Counted from the stretch's first letter, positions 24,861 through 36,419 are shown. The stretch is 64,000 nucleotides of DNA from Ehretia macrophylla (GCA_037974665.1 CM075778.1:24060001-24124000); one strand, 5' to 3'. Notes: generated by a model from the letters alone, not told the origin. Program-made: numbers and translations.

Positions 24861-25331
24861 GTCATATACATTCCTCAAGTACGTGGGTGTATGTGTTTGT
24901 TTTCACGTATGTATATATATGTGATGTCTTGCAAAAATGGATCAAAAAGAGACTTTTTTTTAGTTAGTGGACCAGAAGGGAATTTACGCAAAATCTGAGG
25001 GTGCCAAAGGAAATTTACTCTTTGTTTTATATATATGATGATGCAAAATCCCCATTTTGCCCCTTAGCTCAACATTTCCGTCATGTTAATGGTAAAAATA
25101 GACCTAAAAGGAAGTTTTTTTTTTAGGTGAGGGACCAAAATGTGATTTATGCATAAGCTGAAGAACCCAAAGGAATTTTACTCTTTTTTTCTTTGGTGTG
25201 TTCTAGTGGCTTTTCTAGGATGAAGTGCACCAAACCCTCATGTGGTTTGGCATAAGTGTATCGGTGCTCTTGTGTTTCAAAAACTAGCATAAGTAGTCCC
25301 TGTATTTTGGTAAAAGTGCATAAGACCCCCT

Positions 25332-27148
25332 TGTTGGGATTGGTATGCCCCAAAAACCACTAGCACTTGCCATTTCTGTAATATGAATATTTGCAATAAT
25401 AACAAAGTATCATCTCATTGTTATGATCATGCTATCTCTCATTTATTATGTAGATGACTGTATTAGCATATGTATGAAAGGTTCTTGCTTCAATTGTTGG
25501 CTTAGGTGTGGGGTAGTTATGCACAGAATGTCTGAGTCATGGTTACTTGATAAATAGAATTACTATTTCCATGACTTAGTAGTAAAGCTGGGCATTTTAC
25601 TATAGTAGAGGTCATAGTGGAATAAATTCCTTTTGGGTAAAGGTAATTTGCCTTGATCATGGATTTGTTCGAGACTTATTACGCTTATGCATGTGTATGC
25701 ATTGGATGGACCACCATAGGTGTGTACTCCGAATACATACTATCAAAGAAAGCGTACACCTATACCTACGAGCTTCTAAGTGGGCCATAGCTCTTAATCT
25801 TGAGCAATTGTGGATGAACTGACAAAGTCGGGTGCTTGCACTTTGAGCCATTATGGGTATGGCCTAATTGCTAGGTCATCCAACTCTGTGGTTTGGGTGT
25901 ATAGGACCTAATTAGAAGGAACATGCATTTATAATAAAGAGTCTATACATTAATCATTCCTTTAAATTGATCCGAGACTATATCATCCTTAATCTATGCA
26001 TAGTAGTATAAGTTGCTGTACTTGGGATTACACTTGAGGGTAACTCCCTTAGATAAGTGGGTAACTCCTGGAGGATGGTTGGATGGTGGATTCAGAGGAT
26101 CTAAGGAGTTTAAGATGTAGCCCAAAAGGTGATAGTAACTATGGAACCTGTCTTGACTACGAGTGAGTTTAGATGGGCATTATGGTTATTTCATCACTTA
26201 GTTGGGTGGAAGACTGTTTCTGTAAATATAGTATTTATCATTGAGTACAGCTGTCATCCTATAGTAGAGTGGACCAAGTTAAAGTGATAAAATATTACTA
26301 GGAGACTAGAGATAATATTTTATTCATTTTTAGTGAAATGATAAATATGTCTTTTGGTCCCCTTTCTAGCCAATTAATCATTTGAGTAATATTTATATTG
26401 TAGTAAATAACTATGAGAAAGAGTATTTAATTTAATTGTCAATTAGATATTTTTGACTTTCCATTTTATTGGAAATGAGTTTCTATTTTTAATTATTGGC
26501 TGAAATTAAATTAAATAATTGCATAAAAAAATTAATTAGAGCATCTACGTTGAGCCAGGACCCTGGCTGTTGCCCCTAAGGAAACGTGTGGGTCCGGGGC
26601 TAAGTCAGCCTAGGATTTTGGGCCAAGGAGGGAAAAAGAAGGAAAAAAATAGGCAAATTATTTAGGATTTTTCTGTTATGGAAAGTTTGACAGAAAAGAA
26701 ATCCCACATTGATTTTTCTGGAGATTTTTTCTCAGACTCCTCTCCTATAAATAGGCCTCTTCTACAGCTCTAGAAAATTGCACCAATTCTTCAAGAGTTC
26801 TCTCTTCCCTCTTTTGAGTAGGCTTCAACTTTTTGAAGAAACTCTTTTAGTTATTTCTTAATATAAATTATAGTCCCACAACTAGAATTGCTCTGGTGGA
26901 TTTTGGTCATAGAAGGAAAGATCAAGAGTTGCCAGCAGAAGCTTGTAGATCCTATTGGGAGCTTGTGAAGATTTTGTTTTTTCGTTTTGGCTCCAAGAGG
27001 TATGTGAACCTTCATACTGTTATTTCAAGAATTAAATTGAGGTTTTATTAACTATGCATGTTTAATCACAGTAAGATCCTACATGATTGTTTCCGCCATG
27101 TTCATGAAATTTTGAATATGAACATGTAACCTATAACGTTTTCCTTCA
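25332..27148 (+). mobile_element. Solo LTR (1.82 kb), copia-like ends
   Basis: It starts TGTTGGGATTGGTATGCCCC and ends TTTTCCTTCA, with perfect 5-bp duplications CCCCT at 25327-25331 and 27149-27153, within the left inverted repeat of the Mutator-like element. TATAAATAGG at about 26747 is a good TATA box on the plus strand, so the LTR orientation is plus. TGTTGG starts are common in plant Ty1/copia LTRs; the assignment is inference. No internal coding part is present. Confidence 0.8.
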
Positions 27149-27349
27149 CCCCTGCCGTCCAAAAAATCGTTATTTTTGACAAAGATTGACACATACGCGT
27201 TTCAGATGCAAATGGGTGAATATTTTAATGTACACGTGAGTAAAATAATTAAATTTTTGGACATAAATACCCTTTCAAAAAATAAATAAATAAAACAAAA
27301 AACACACAAAAAAATAAAGAAAAACAAAAAAAAAAGGAAAATAATCATC

Positions 27350-27536
27350 TTCCCCACCCCTCCCCTAACCCCCCCCACCCATCCACCCACCCCACCCACC
27401 CCGGCACCTACCCCACCAACCCGTCACCCCCACCAGCTCGTCACCTACCCCCCCCCCCCCCCCACCCTCACCCCTACCCCCACCCTTCACCCCGTCAACC
27501 CCACCCTAACCCCCTAGCCCCATCACCCCTACCCCT
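27350..27536. repeat. C-rich low-complexity tract (G-rich on the minus strand)
   Basis: About 190 bases are almost all C with A, T and a few G: runs of CCCC and CACCC plus a run of about 16 C near 27450. The minus strand therefore has many closely spaced G-runs, able in principle to form G-quadruplexes. It is the variable centre of the Mutator-like element. Confidence 0.9.
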
Positions 27537-27574
27537 ATAAATACTTTTTATTTTCTATGTTATGTGTATACATA

Positions 27575-27612
<38 letters not shown>

Positions 27613-27882
27613 TATATTATATATTTCTTTTTCTTTTATTTTTTTAATTTAAACAAAAGAGAAAAGGACAAAAGAGAGAAATGAAAAAAAATAAGGGCAT
27701 TGACGTCTTTTTGCAAATTTTGTTAGCTCTTTTGACAGAAAAGGGACGGAGGGGGCATGTGTGCACTTTTACCAAAACACATAAATTATTTATGCTAGTT
27801 TTTGAAACATAGAGGGCACCGATGCACTTATACCAAACCACAGGGGGGTCTGGTGCAATTAACTCGGCTTTTCTCTTAAGTC

Positions 27883-28060
27883 TAGTGATGCAATGGGGCG
27901 GGTTTGGTCCCGCCCCGTATACTCCTAACACCCGCCCCGTCCCACGTTCTATACTCTCATACCCCGCACCCGCTTCGTCCCTGAATTCCCGTGAACAATA
28001 AAGATTATTCGCAAATTTTTCATTATTTTTTAAACTTTTCAATATTAAATTTAATTTAAC
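27883..28060 (+). mobile_element. hAT-like terminal segment, GC-rich subterminal region
   Basis: TAGTGATGCAATGGGGCGGG starts a segment full of CCCGCCCCG words followed by AT-rich sequence. The reverse complement of the sequence ending at 49654 starts TAGGGATCACAATGGGG and has the same GC-rich words. I see only one end, so the element's extent is unknown. Confidence 0.45.
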
Positions 28061-28167
28061 CACAAAATTTTAAAATATAAACTTAGTTTGAACCATCTAA
28101 CTTCAAAAATAATTAAAAAATATAATAATGATAAATATAAGTATAAGAATTAAATAAAAATTAAAAA

Positions 28168-28218
<51 letters not shown>

Positions 28219-29225
28219 GTCTTATACTTCCAGTTACATAACAAAAATAATATCTGAGTTTTAAACACTTAAAATAAATTCTGACTAAAATCGTATGAGA
28301 ATTATATGTGGAAAAAGAATACTCTTTTTTTTTTAACTAATCAAATAATACTCTTTTGTGTTGTTGGAATCACAATTTTTTTTTTTTTTTGATAGCATGT
28401 CAACATATAATAGTAATTGCACATCTTTAAAATATAACATTTAATTATGTTGTTTGAGTTTGTAAACACCGATGCATTTCATAAAAGAAGGTATCAACTG
28501 ATACTAGTAGATCCCAAACAGTAAGCCATCTCTATTTTCTTTTTCTTTTTTTTTCGTTTTTTTTTTTTTTGTGCACAGAGATAAAGAGTTTGATAAGACT
28601 GCAGGCAAGGATGAAGGCATTCAATGTTGCCAATTTTTTTTCAAAAATATATGATGTATTTTTTAGGTATTTTTAGTCTTAAAAATTAATTTAGTTTCTA
28701 TTGAGAAAAAATTATTATATACGAGTGTTAAATTATATGTTTTAACCTTTACTGAACAAAATTTTTAGATTCGTCCATTACTGCAGGCATGTCTCATACC
28801 CATATAATTCATCCAAGTTCATCTCTTCATCTATACACTTTGAACAGCAACAAATTGGCAGAACAATTAGAACATTGCTTTTCCATTACTTCAACAATGC
28901 ACATCCATTTCGAACATGTATACGAACATTCAACAATGATGCGACCCGCTATTATGGCAAGACTTGAACCCAAGACTAATACTTCATTGTATCTAACATC
29001 TACAAGCTGTGATAGGAAATGTTATAACATATGATTGTACATGTACATAAGCCATAGTTGGTCCCAATGTGTATATAACTTCTAAGACTCCTAACTACTA
29101 ATAGCTAATCACAAAATTAGAGACAAAGTTAGATAATGATGAAGCAAGAACAATAAGTAGTACTCAAAATGTCAAAAATTGGAAGGAGCACACTGCATGC
29201 AACACTAGACCAATATCTCTTCCAA
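28061..29225. other. AT-rich intergenic sequence
   Basis: No gene was recognised. It includes a (TA)n microsatellite at about 28172-28215 and several T-runs. The open frame at 28789-29034 has no recognisable domain and looks like chance. Confidence 0.5.
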
Positions 29226-29398
29226 CACTAATTCGTAGCTCAGTTGGTCAGGTTTTAGGTGTGCTCCTCAAAGATCGTCAATTCGAGTCCCTTTAGAGCC
29301 ATTAGACATTTATTTGTCTGCTAACTTCAGAATCTCATAGAATTAGTCGGATCAAGTTTAGATACCAAACATCTTCTAGGAAAAAAAAAAAAAAAAAA
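29226..29398 (+). mobile_element. tRNA-derived SINE
   Basis: TAGCTCAGTTGG (about 29237) matches RNA polymerase III box A, and AATTCGAGTCCC (about 29281) matches box B. The spacing of about 45 bases, a tRNA-unrelated body and an 18-base A tail (29381-29398) complete the SINE pattern. A target duplication TATCTCTTCCAA / TTTATCTTCCAA flanks it (imperfect; right copy at about 29399-29410). It lies downstream of the Ser-rich gene. Confidence 0.78.
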
Positions 29399-29410
29399 TT
29401 TATCTTCCAA

Positions 29411-29670
29411 GGTTACTCATTGGTCATTGCTTCAGCTATATTCTTGTCTCTTCTTCAAGCTTTAAATCTCATTGACATGCCTCTGTTTGTCCTGAACACC
29501 TGCAATTTGACATGCCAATGTAGTTTGTCATAAGGACTTCTGTTTTTTCATTCTTCTCCGTATATTTTCCCTCCTCATAAGCACTTTCAAAGAAACTATA
29601 TCGTTCCTGAAACTGTGCACGATTCTGATCAAAACGTTTTCAAGAGAATTTAACTAATCCAAGAATTCTA
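29411..29670 (-). other. Downstream (3' UTR) region of the Ser-rich gene
   Basis: Lies just after the stop codon at 29671-29673 (minus strand). No coding feature was seen. It probably contains the 3' UTR; I could not place a poly(A) signal. Confidence 0.4.
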
Positions 29671-31503
29671 CTAAGAGCAGAATGAGCAACATGTGAAGCA
29701 AGGAAACCATTTGGTGGAAGATGCTTGTTGCGTTGCTTCAGCAGCCTTTGGCTCGGGCTGCGCCGAGGGGTTTGGCTTCGGCTGTGGCTGTGGCTGTGAC
29801 TTCGGTTGCTGCGTGTCTGGGCTTACTCTGGCTGAACCTTCCATCCTCGCCGAACCATGGTCTACATCACCTGCCAATCTTCATTTTTCCAAAAGTACTA
29901 AGTTACCGTCTGATACTACAAAGTGCAAAACATGTGAAACATTTTAGGAAAACATTTTCATGCACATGACTCTTATGTATTCCCATAAAGGCTTCTTCAA
30001 TACTTTTAAAGTGTCAACTGGTTTAGAACAATTTGAGACACCTATCAGTAATATAACACACAGTTTGACAATCCGAAAATAACATTATTTTCAACTGGTT
30101 TAGAACAATCTGACAGTCAATTGGTTTAGAACAATTTGAGAAGTCCAAAAATAACATGCTTTTCATTGTGGCTAATTGATTTCTCATGCTGAAAATTCAC
30201 ATATGATGCACATGTATTTCAAATGAAATTTTGGGGTCGGTCTGCAGCTCCCACTAGCCTTATACTGAATCCTTGACTGCGTGCATCGATCTTGTGCGAT
30301 CCTCAGTTCAAATACTGTCCCCCTCCTCCCATTCCCCAGCCACATGAAAATGAAACTAAACAAGAAAAGGGAAAGAAATACAGGAAGGACAAAACAATGT
30401 GTTATCGATGTAGTGTCTCAATTCTAGTATTCGAATGACATAAACATTGGGATATATTGATCTATAAAGCTTTTAAGTAATCTGTGATCCTTGATGCCAG
30501 CATTGATGGATTGCATCACCATTATCACAAAGTGGATTAAAGGCGAAATCGTTGAACATAAAGAGCCAAACAACATTGATTTTGTAGTCAGACTAATGGA
30601 TTGAAAGAATTCAACTCTTTCAAGAAGTAGTAATTGAAGTTTGAGGGCAAATACTACTTACACTGGAAAGGCAAAAGATTTTGTGCTGTGGCTGCTCTCC
30701 TCAGAAACACGAGAAATGCGCCCTTCAGCAATAGATTTTTCATTGTCTTGATCTTCTTCACTATCCCTTTTCACCTCTTTCGTGATATTGGCTTCTGCCT
30801 CTGTTCTTAACTCACCACTTCTACTCTCACCTGACTTGCAAGCCGGAGAATTGTGAACGGAGAAGTTACACATCTGGCCAGATACAGAAGCTTCCCCTGG
30901 TGTACCAAGCTCTCCGGACGGCCACAATACATGGTCTTTCGTAAAGCTCATATTCCCCATGTGAATGCTGAACAATGATTCATTAGAAGCTACACTCCAT
31001 TCCATTGGGCTGGTAGAATTATTTCTAGCAAACACTGATGATGGAATTCTGTATGGCTCGTCAGTAGAACGCTCCATCACCTGCGTGGGAGGTGACTCGG
31101 TTGCCAACATGTTATCCGGGCTTGAATCAGAGTTATCTCCAGTGACTGCTGGTGTTGAGACCGGAAGGGGCGAATCAGTATCAGATAATTCTTTTTTGGA
31201 TACACAACTAACAGAACCAGGCATCTTTTCATTTACAGAATCTAATTCGATTACTCTATGATCATTTCCAGGTAAGGATGCAGTGCTTGGAATGGACTTA
31301 TCAGGTTCATAATCCACATCCCGGAAGGAATTGTCTAGTGGAGAATCAGGTGAAGACGATGCAGAGGAGGAGGGAGTTCTCTTGGTTGAGGTATGAACAT
31401 CAACTTCTTCGACCACAGGAGAAGGATTTTTCTTCAAGTTTCCATTGATTAATGTAGTTCCATGCTCAGGTTCCATAACCTTATCCTCTGATGAAGTTAC
31501 CAT
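29671..31503 (-). CDS. Ser/Pro-rich plant protein with Cys-rich C-terminal tail, function unknown
   Basis: Two coding exons are supported: 30662-31503 (842 bases) and about 29671-29878 (208 bases), 349 aa in all. The start MVTSSEDKVM follows a TTGCAG acceptor at 31527, so at least one 5' UTR intron exists. The protein is hydrophilic and Ser/Glu-rich. A hydrophobic island SPMEWSVASNESLFSI at 165-180 looks conserved, an acidic/basic stretch lies at about 230-265, then SFAFPV at the junction. A Pro/Gln/Lys-rich linker and WFPCFTCCSFCS (338-349) end it; the Cys cluster could be lipidated at a membrane. There is no signal peptide or transmembrane segment. The donor at 30661 (GTAAGT) is strong. The acceptor chosen (TGAAG before ATTGGCAG) has a weak pyrimidine tract, but the neighbouring CAG acceptor puts a stop in frame. 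I do not recognise the family. Confidence 0.75.
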
Positions 31504-31872
31504 ACCAGGTTAAACTTATCGCATTTCTGCAATGTTGTAAGATAAAACTATCTCTTAGGACTCCACTGACATGATTTTATTTAACAAAGAAAGTAGAATT
31601 CTTGAACATTGCTATTGAACGCATAACCGCATGGATAAGCTCACACTAACCCGTCAATTTGGGATCCAATTCAAGACTGAATACAGTAACCACATTTCTG
31701 TTATGGCTGTTATACATATCATAATCTAATTTAGCGAAGTTCTACTCCTCTATACATTTTCGATTTGTGTTCAGGAAACTTTCACCAACATTGATGAGGT
31801 TACAAAATAAGATCAAGTTTCTCACAGTTCATGCATTTCACTTTGAGTTTTCCTATTGGTTGTTTTTTTACT

Positions 31873-32024
31873 CGAGGAGCAGATCTAGAATATCTTATCA
31901 ATTTGGGCTAAGTGGAATTAAGTGTATTTAGTGACAAAATTAATGGAGACTAAGTGGTTTCACAGACTAAAAATACAGAAAATATCAAGAGATTCCACGA
32001 CTGTATACATCGGATCCACCCCTG
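31873..32024. mobile_element. hAT-like MITE (152 bp)
   Basis: The left end CGAGGAGCAGATCTAGAA and right end GGATCCACCCCTG are degenerate inverted repeats of the CAGGGGCGGATC type. Flanks TTTTTACT (31865-31872) and CTTCTACT (32025-32032) agree at 6 of 8 bases. It lies in the 5' UTR intron of the Ser-rich gene. Confidence 0.55.
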
Positions 32025-32309
32025 CTTCTACTACATGCTCAGTCTTGATTTAGTGTATACAATGGTGATAATTCATTTTTCAATGCTCCTTCTGATACAA
32101 TCTTAAACACTATCAAATTTGTGAAATACTCAATATATTACTAGAAGAAATACTAAACAAGTTAGAGGATACAAATATTAGAACTGAGTTAGGAGTGCAC
32201 TTATGCGGTGAGAGAAGTTAAAGTGTGTCATCATACAACGAAAGTATCTAATATAATGATTTTTTTTTTAAAAAAAACAAGATAAAAAGATTTTTTTTTT
32301 TTTTTCAAG

Positions 32310-32336
32310 TTGAGGGGGTGCTCATGCACCCCTCAA
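32310..32336. repeat. Near-perfect inverted repeat, 11-12 bp arms
   Basis: TTGAGGGGGTGC, TCAT, GCACCCCTCAA forms a strong short hairpin (one extra G in the left arm). The following GAATGTAGGTCTGCC resembles an inverted hAT-MITE end, so it may be a relic of such an element. Confidence 0.6.
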
Positions 32337-33179
32337 TTGAATGTAGGTCTGCCAATCAACTAATGCTAGGTTCTTCAATTATGGATCTCTTGCATTCAGA
32401 GCATTGCTTTATACCACTCTATTTTTATCACCCAAATACCACCTCCTACATAGATGCTTAATTGGTATGCTAAAATAACAAATTTTTTAATTTATCTTTA
32501 TTCTTTTAGTATGTCAACTAAGTATACACATAAAAAGTAATATTTGTGTGATAAAAACAAGGTGGTATATAACATTTCTCTTGCATTCAACTTCAATTGA
32601 ATTTAACTTTAAAAAAAGAAAAAAAGAATAGAAAAAAAAAACTTCAGTTAAATTCAAGCTAGTGTATGCAAGTTACGGGCAGTGGAGGCTATAACCCCAT
32701 TTACTTTGAGATAAACGTTGATAAAATACAATAACCTAACATCATCAACCAAGGCACAATGATCATGAAGAAAATATAAAACGAAAACGAATGTGGTTCT
32801 TGAGGCAATCTTGCATCTACTTATATTATACAAACAATTGACAGAGCAAAAAACCATAAGCTGAACCATGTCACCATTAGAGATTATAATTATCCTAGAT
32901 GAATAAATCGGGACTTCTAATCCATCTTACACCAATCGGTTTTAGAATGGAATGTAATGTGTCTTATCAATCACCATTTCCAAACTTTTCAGGGAGGCCT
33001 AGCCTCATACATGTGCATGCATGCACATGTAAATAATCTATATTTCAAAACATTTCCAAGAACAACCTTAAGAACACGTAACCAATGAACCATTAAAGGA
33101 AAATCAAATCATATAAGATAAAATAAAATAAAATAAAAAAGAGAAATAGCTGAATGTGGAAGCTTTGCATACCATGCAA

Positions 33180-33420
33180 GTTCGTACAAATATGAACACG
33201 ATAAGAAATGAGAATCAAAAAGAAAACTTGGAAAGATTCTGAAGGTGATTAGATCACTGGTGTGTAAATCAGCAGACCCTTCTTCTTCGCCCTCGTATCG
33301 AGAACAAATTGATGATAGAGAGAAAGTGAGAGGTCCGAGGGAGAAAGCGTGTGCGGAACCTTGGGCTTGATGGATGGTTTAACGTTGTTTCCTCTCATTC
33401 TCTCTCTACACAAGCACACA
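33180..33420 (-). promoter_or_regulatory. Likely 5' UTR and transcription start region of the Ser-rich gene
   Basis: The minus strand has a pyrimidine-rich, CTCTCTCT-containing leader (33340-33415) followed by a less AT-rich stretch typical of a plant 5' UTR. The first-exon donor was not fixed. The intron to 31526 would be about 1.7 kb and holds the hAT-like MITE. Confidence 0.45.
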
Positions 33421-33949
33421 AAATAGAGATTTTCCTTTTTTGGTCTTCTTTTTCTTCTTTTGGTTAATTTTAATTTTATAGTTTTGCCTTTGCTTTTGGA
33501 AGAGAAAATTTCACAACTAGTGCCTATTGTTTACTTAGATTTTTAACATGGTCTTAATTAATTTAGTCTTTATTGTTTAAAAAAAATATCAATGTCGTCC
33601 TTATTGTCAAATTTTGGGTTAATTCTGATAGACCACTTTTCAAGGGCAAATTTGGAAAAAAATTATAAATGTTCAATTTAATTCCTATTATTATACATAA
33701 AATTCAACATAGTCATTAATATTTAATAAAAAATCTAACATAATGCCCAAAGTTCTGCAGATATATATCATGTTCATTCCTATTATTTCATAAAATATTC
33801 AAATTAATCCCTATTATGACAATACACACATAAACCCGCACACATAAGCACACACACAAAAAGTTCTATTGTGCGTGTCTATGTATATATGAGTATATAT
33901 ATCTGTGTTTAAGTGCTTATGTGTTTGTATATATATATATGCGTGTGGG
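33421..33949. other. AT-rich intergenic sequence with microsatellites
   Basis: No gene was seen. Short TATG/TA and CA repeats lie at 33820-33940. The phrase ACTAGTGCCTATTGTTT resembles termini of common plant repeats, but no matching partner end was found. Confidence 0.4.
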
Positions 33950-35170
33950 CAGTGGCGGACCCAGGCACCGAGACTCAGGGTAGTCACTGGGGCTCAGAAA
34001 CCGGGATTCAAGGACACTAATTTATACATAAACTAATACACATTACGCACATTGCAACAATTATAAAAATATAAGGATATAAAAGAGAGAAAAATAAGTA
34101 ACTATAATATTGTAGTAATACAAAAAGTACCTTTTACAATTATCCCCGGCGTATCTTCATATTTTGAAAGTGTTGAATAATCAACTCATTGCCGATGCTA
34201 TCAAATACTCCTCTTTCTATGTAAAGGACTAAATAATCATTCATCAAATCATCTCCAGGATCTATTGGTAGATCTTCTAAATTAATCTCAACCCGAGGTT
34301 GCTTTGAACAATGTTGTACATTTTCTTTTCTATTCATTTTATTAGATCCAAAAGAAATTTGTTCATCGGGAATTGGCTTTTTTTCTAAAAATTTCTCCAT
34401 CAATATCTAGAAAAAAAAATCAATTTTAGTTATTAAAAATTATTTAAATTAATACTAAACAACTAGAACTACAAATAAATAAAAATAACTAAATTTTCAA
34501 TTATAAAGATTAAAGAATGCTATGCTGGAAACTAATCTGCCCAAATTTTCAATTTCTTGACCCAAGCATTAGGCATCAAATAAATCTTGATAATTTATGA
34601 GCTATATTCATCATCTCATTGATCTCAAGGATTTGAAAAGGCATTATATTTAATATAATAAAGTTGTAAGTTGTAACTTCTTCCTAATAAACTAATATAT
34701 CTAATCATTCAAACTACAAAATACAAAAACTTCATCATCAACAGTCAGCACATCAATCTCGATGGCTTCCTAAACGACGGGCTAAACATAACCACAAAAC
34801 TAGCACTATAAACTCCTTAGGTCAGGCCTTAGCAGCACCAACAAATGGAAAAATATAGTATTTAAAGTGTGTTTATCACTAATATCAGTAGCACCAACAA
34901 GAGATCAAAGAGGAAAAATATTTCAAATTGAACTTTGCTTATTTATCTGCTGCTTGCGAGAATGCGTGAGGGCTTGAGGAGAGAGTGGGTTGAAAACCTT
35001 GAGGTGGAGTTTGGAAAATAGATCAGATAATTGGTAAAGTGTTTTTACATATATATATTTTATTTATTTATTTTATAACTGAACTGAAATTACCAAAATA
35101 CCCATAATTTTTTTGGGATATTTCAGTGCATGCCCTTGCATGCACTGGCCACAGGGCAGGTCCGCCCCTG
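33950..35170 (-). mobile_element. hAT transposon, internally deleted (1.22 kb)
   Basis: A perfect 8-bp duplication CGTGTGGG (33942-33949, 35171-35178) flanks ends CAGTGGCGGACC and GGTCCGCCCCTG, which are inverted repeats. It carries a transposase fragment at 34140-34403 on the minus strand and no other coding part. It sits inside a TATG/GT-rich microsatellite. Confidence 0.9.
34140..34403 (-). pseudogene. hAT transposase, N-terminal fragment
   Basis: The 87-aa frame begins MMEKFLEKKP and contains VEINLEDLPIDPGDD, close to the start of plant hAT transposases with a TTF-type zinc finger (family pattern: short basic start, then I/VELNLxxLPxDPG). The zinc finger itself and the DDE/dimerisation domains are absent, so it cannot encode transposase. 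The frame lies wholly within the 33950-35170 element. Confidence 0.72.
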
Positions 35171-35178
35171 CGTGTGGG

Positions 35179-35206
35179 TATACATGGATATATGTATGTA
35201 TGTATG

Positions 35207-35241
<35 letters not shown>

Positions 35242-35826
35242 TGTTATGTATGAGGGGGAAGCTTCACATTGTGTCATACAAAGCATGTGTGTGAAGATAC
35301 ATATACATACAAAGCATATGTCGGTATTTTATTAATTATGTAAAAGTAGTTTAGACATTTCACACATTTATCGTTTAAATTATCTAAGTTTTTAATGGTG
35401 AAGGACTAACTTTTTGAAACAATGAGAATCAAATTGACTAACTTTAAATAATAGAGACAAAATTAAAATTTCGAGGTAAGAATAGTAGCTAAGTGCGTTA
35501 TTTTCCCCTTCTTGAATATAAAAAATAGCAAGTTTAGAATCAAAATGTGATTTTAAATGACGTTTAATTAGCAACCATGCGACTTTTGAATTTTATGATC
35601 AAAATATGATCTTTGTGTGTTTTGACAAAAGCTGGTGCACAATAGTATTTTTCGCACCCAATAAGAATTTGTTAGTATTAATTCCGTTGATCTTGTCACT
35701 ATGGTCGTTAACGTGTGGTGAATTTGTACTGAGCCTTAAGGACTTCGATAGTTTTTTTTATGTCAAAATTAACGAGATAACGAATTAAAAACAAAGAAAG
35801 CCTTTATTCCTAATTATGCCGATAGA
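35179..35826. other. Intergenic sequence with a (GT)n run
   Basis: TATG repeats (35189-35218) lead to about ten GT units (35219-35242). The rest is AT-rich with no gene recognised. Confidence 0.5.
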
Positions 35827-36028
35827 CAGGGGCGGAGGTATATGTGGGCCAGTGGGGCTTGGTCAAAGAAATCGTTAAATTTTTTGTGTAATTTCTTCAA
35901 AACAATTATAAATATTTATGTATTTTTAGTTAAAAAAATTAATTAATCCTCACTGAAAAAAAAATATTTATATAATTAAAAAATTATGAATTTTAGCCCA
36001 CTGAAAAAATTTTATAAATCTGCCGTTG
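35827..36028. mobile_element. hAT-like MITE (202 bp)
   Basis: It starts CAGGGGCGGAGG and ends with the complement of CAACGGCAGATT, a degenerate inverted repeat. Flanks CCGATAGA (35819-35826) and TCAATAGA (36029-36036) agree at 6 of 8 bases. The interior is AT-rich. The termini resemble the 33950 hAT element. Confidence 0.62.
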
Positions 36029-36419
36029 TCAATAGATAAGCTATATACATAACAACTACTCATAATAAAAGCGACAAAAGTTAAGAGTTCAACATCATAA
36101 TGTTGGTATTTTTGTCTTCCCATGTTTCTTTTATAGACGGCGATGTTTGATAACTCCTTAATTAATTATGTTTCTTTTTCAAATAATCGTAAGAAATAAA
36201 AAAAAAAATCAATAAACAAGAAGTCAAATGTAGTGAATTCTCTACACTTTGCAACAAACTTTATATTAAAAAGCAAAATAACTGAACAAATACTAAATTA
36301 AATTGATGAAAATTAGTTTATAATAGAGAAGTACCCAAATGATTTGCCAGAGAAAATGAACTTGCAGTTTGAGAACGTCAACTTTAAGCGCAATGTAAGT
36401 AAACAGATTGTTTCAAATA
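36029..36419. other. AT-rich intergenic sequence, nothing recognised
   Basis: No open frame of note, no repeats and no element ends were seen between the hAT-like MITE and the Emigrant-like element. Confidence 0.4.

Larger units (their letters stand above)
23196..25183. mobile_element. Mutator-like TIR element (1.99 kb) with internal arrays
   Basis: Both ends, read inward, start GAGTAAAATTCCTTTG (16 bases identical). They are flanked by a 10-bp direct repeat TTTTTTTCTT (23186-23195, 25184-25193). The duplication is low-complexity, so the boundary call rests mainly on the inverted repeats. A second, partial right-end copy lies near 24985-25025, so the right end is a two-copy repeat with a period of about 170 bp. 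The interior holds two degenerate tandem arrays and one short open frame. Confidence 0.62.
25217..27865. mobile_element. Mutator-like element, same family as 11751-12881, split by an LTR
   Basis: A 9-bp duplication GGCTTTTCT (25208-25216, 27866-27874) flanks inverted repeats of about 120-180 bp (GTGCACCAAACCC on the left, TTGCACCAGACCC on the right, read inward). Subterminal sequences match the 11751 element: AAAAAATCGTTA with TTTTGAC, and GGGACGGAGGGGGCATGTG. Without the 1.8 kb LTR the element is about 830 bp. Its centre is C-rich (27350-27536) with a TA microsatellite (27575-27606). Confidence 0.8.

Noticed and set aside
29693-29969. Plus-strand frames with Gly/Ala/Cys-rich products
   Set aside because: Opposite-strand shadows of the Pro/Gln-rich second exon of the Ser-rich gene.
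30240-30340. Second SINE-like sequence (CAGTTCAAATAC as box B)
   Set aside because: No convincing box A at the right distance, no A tail and no target duplication.
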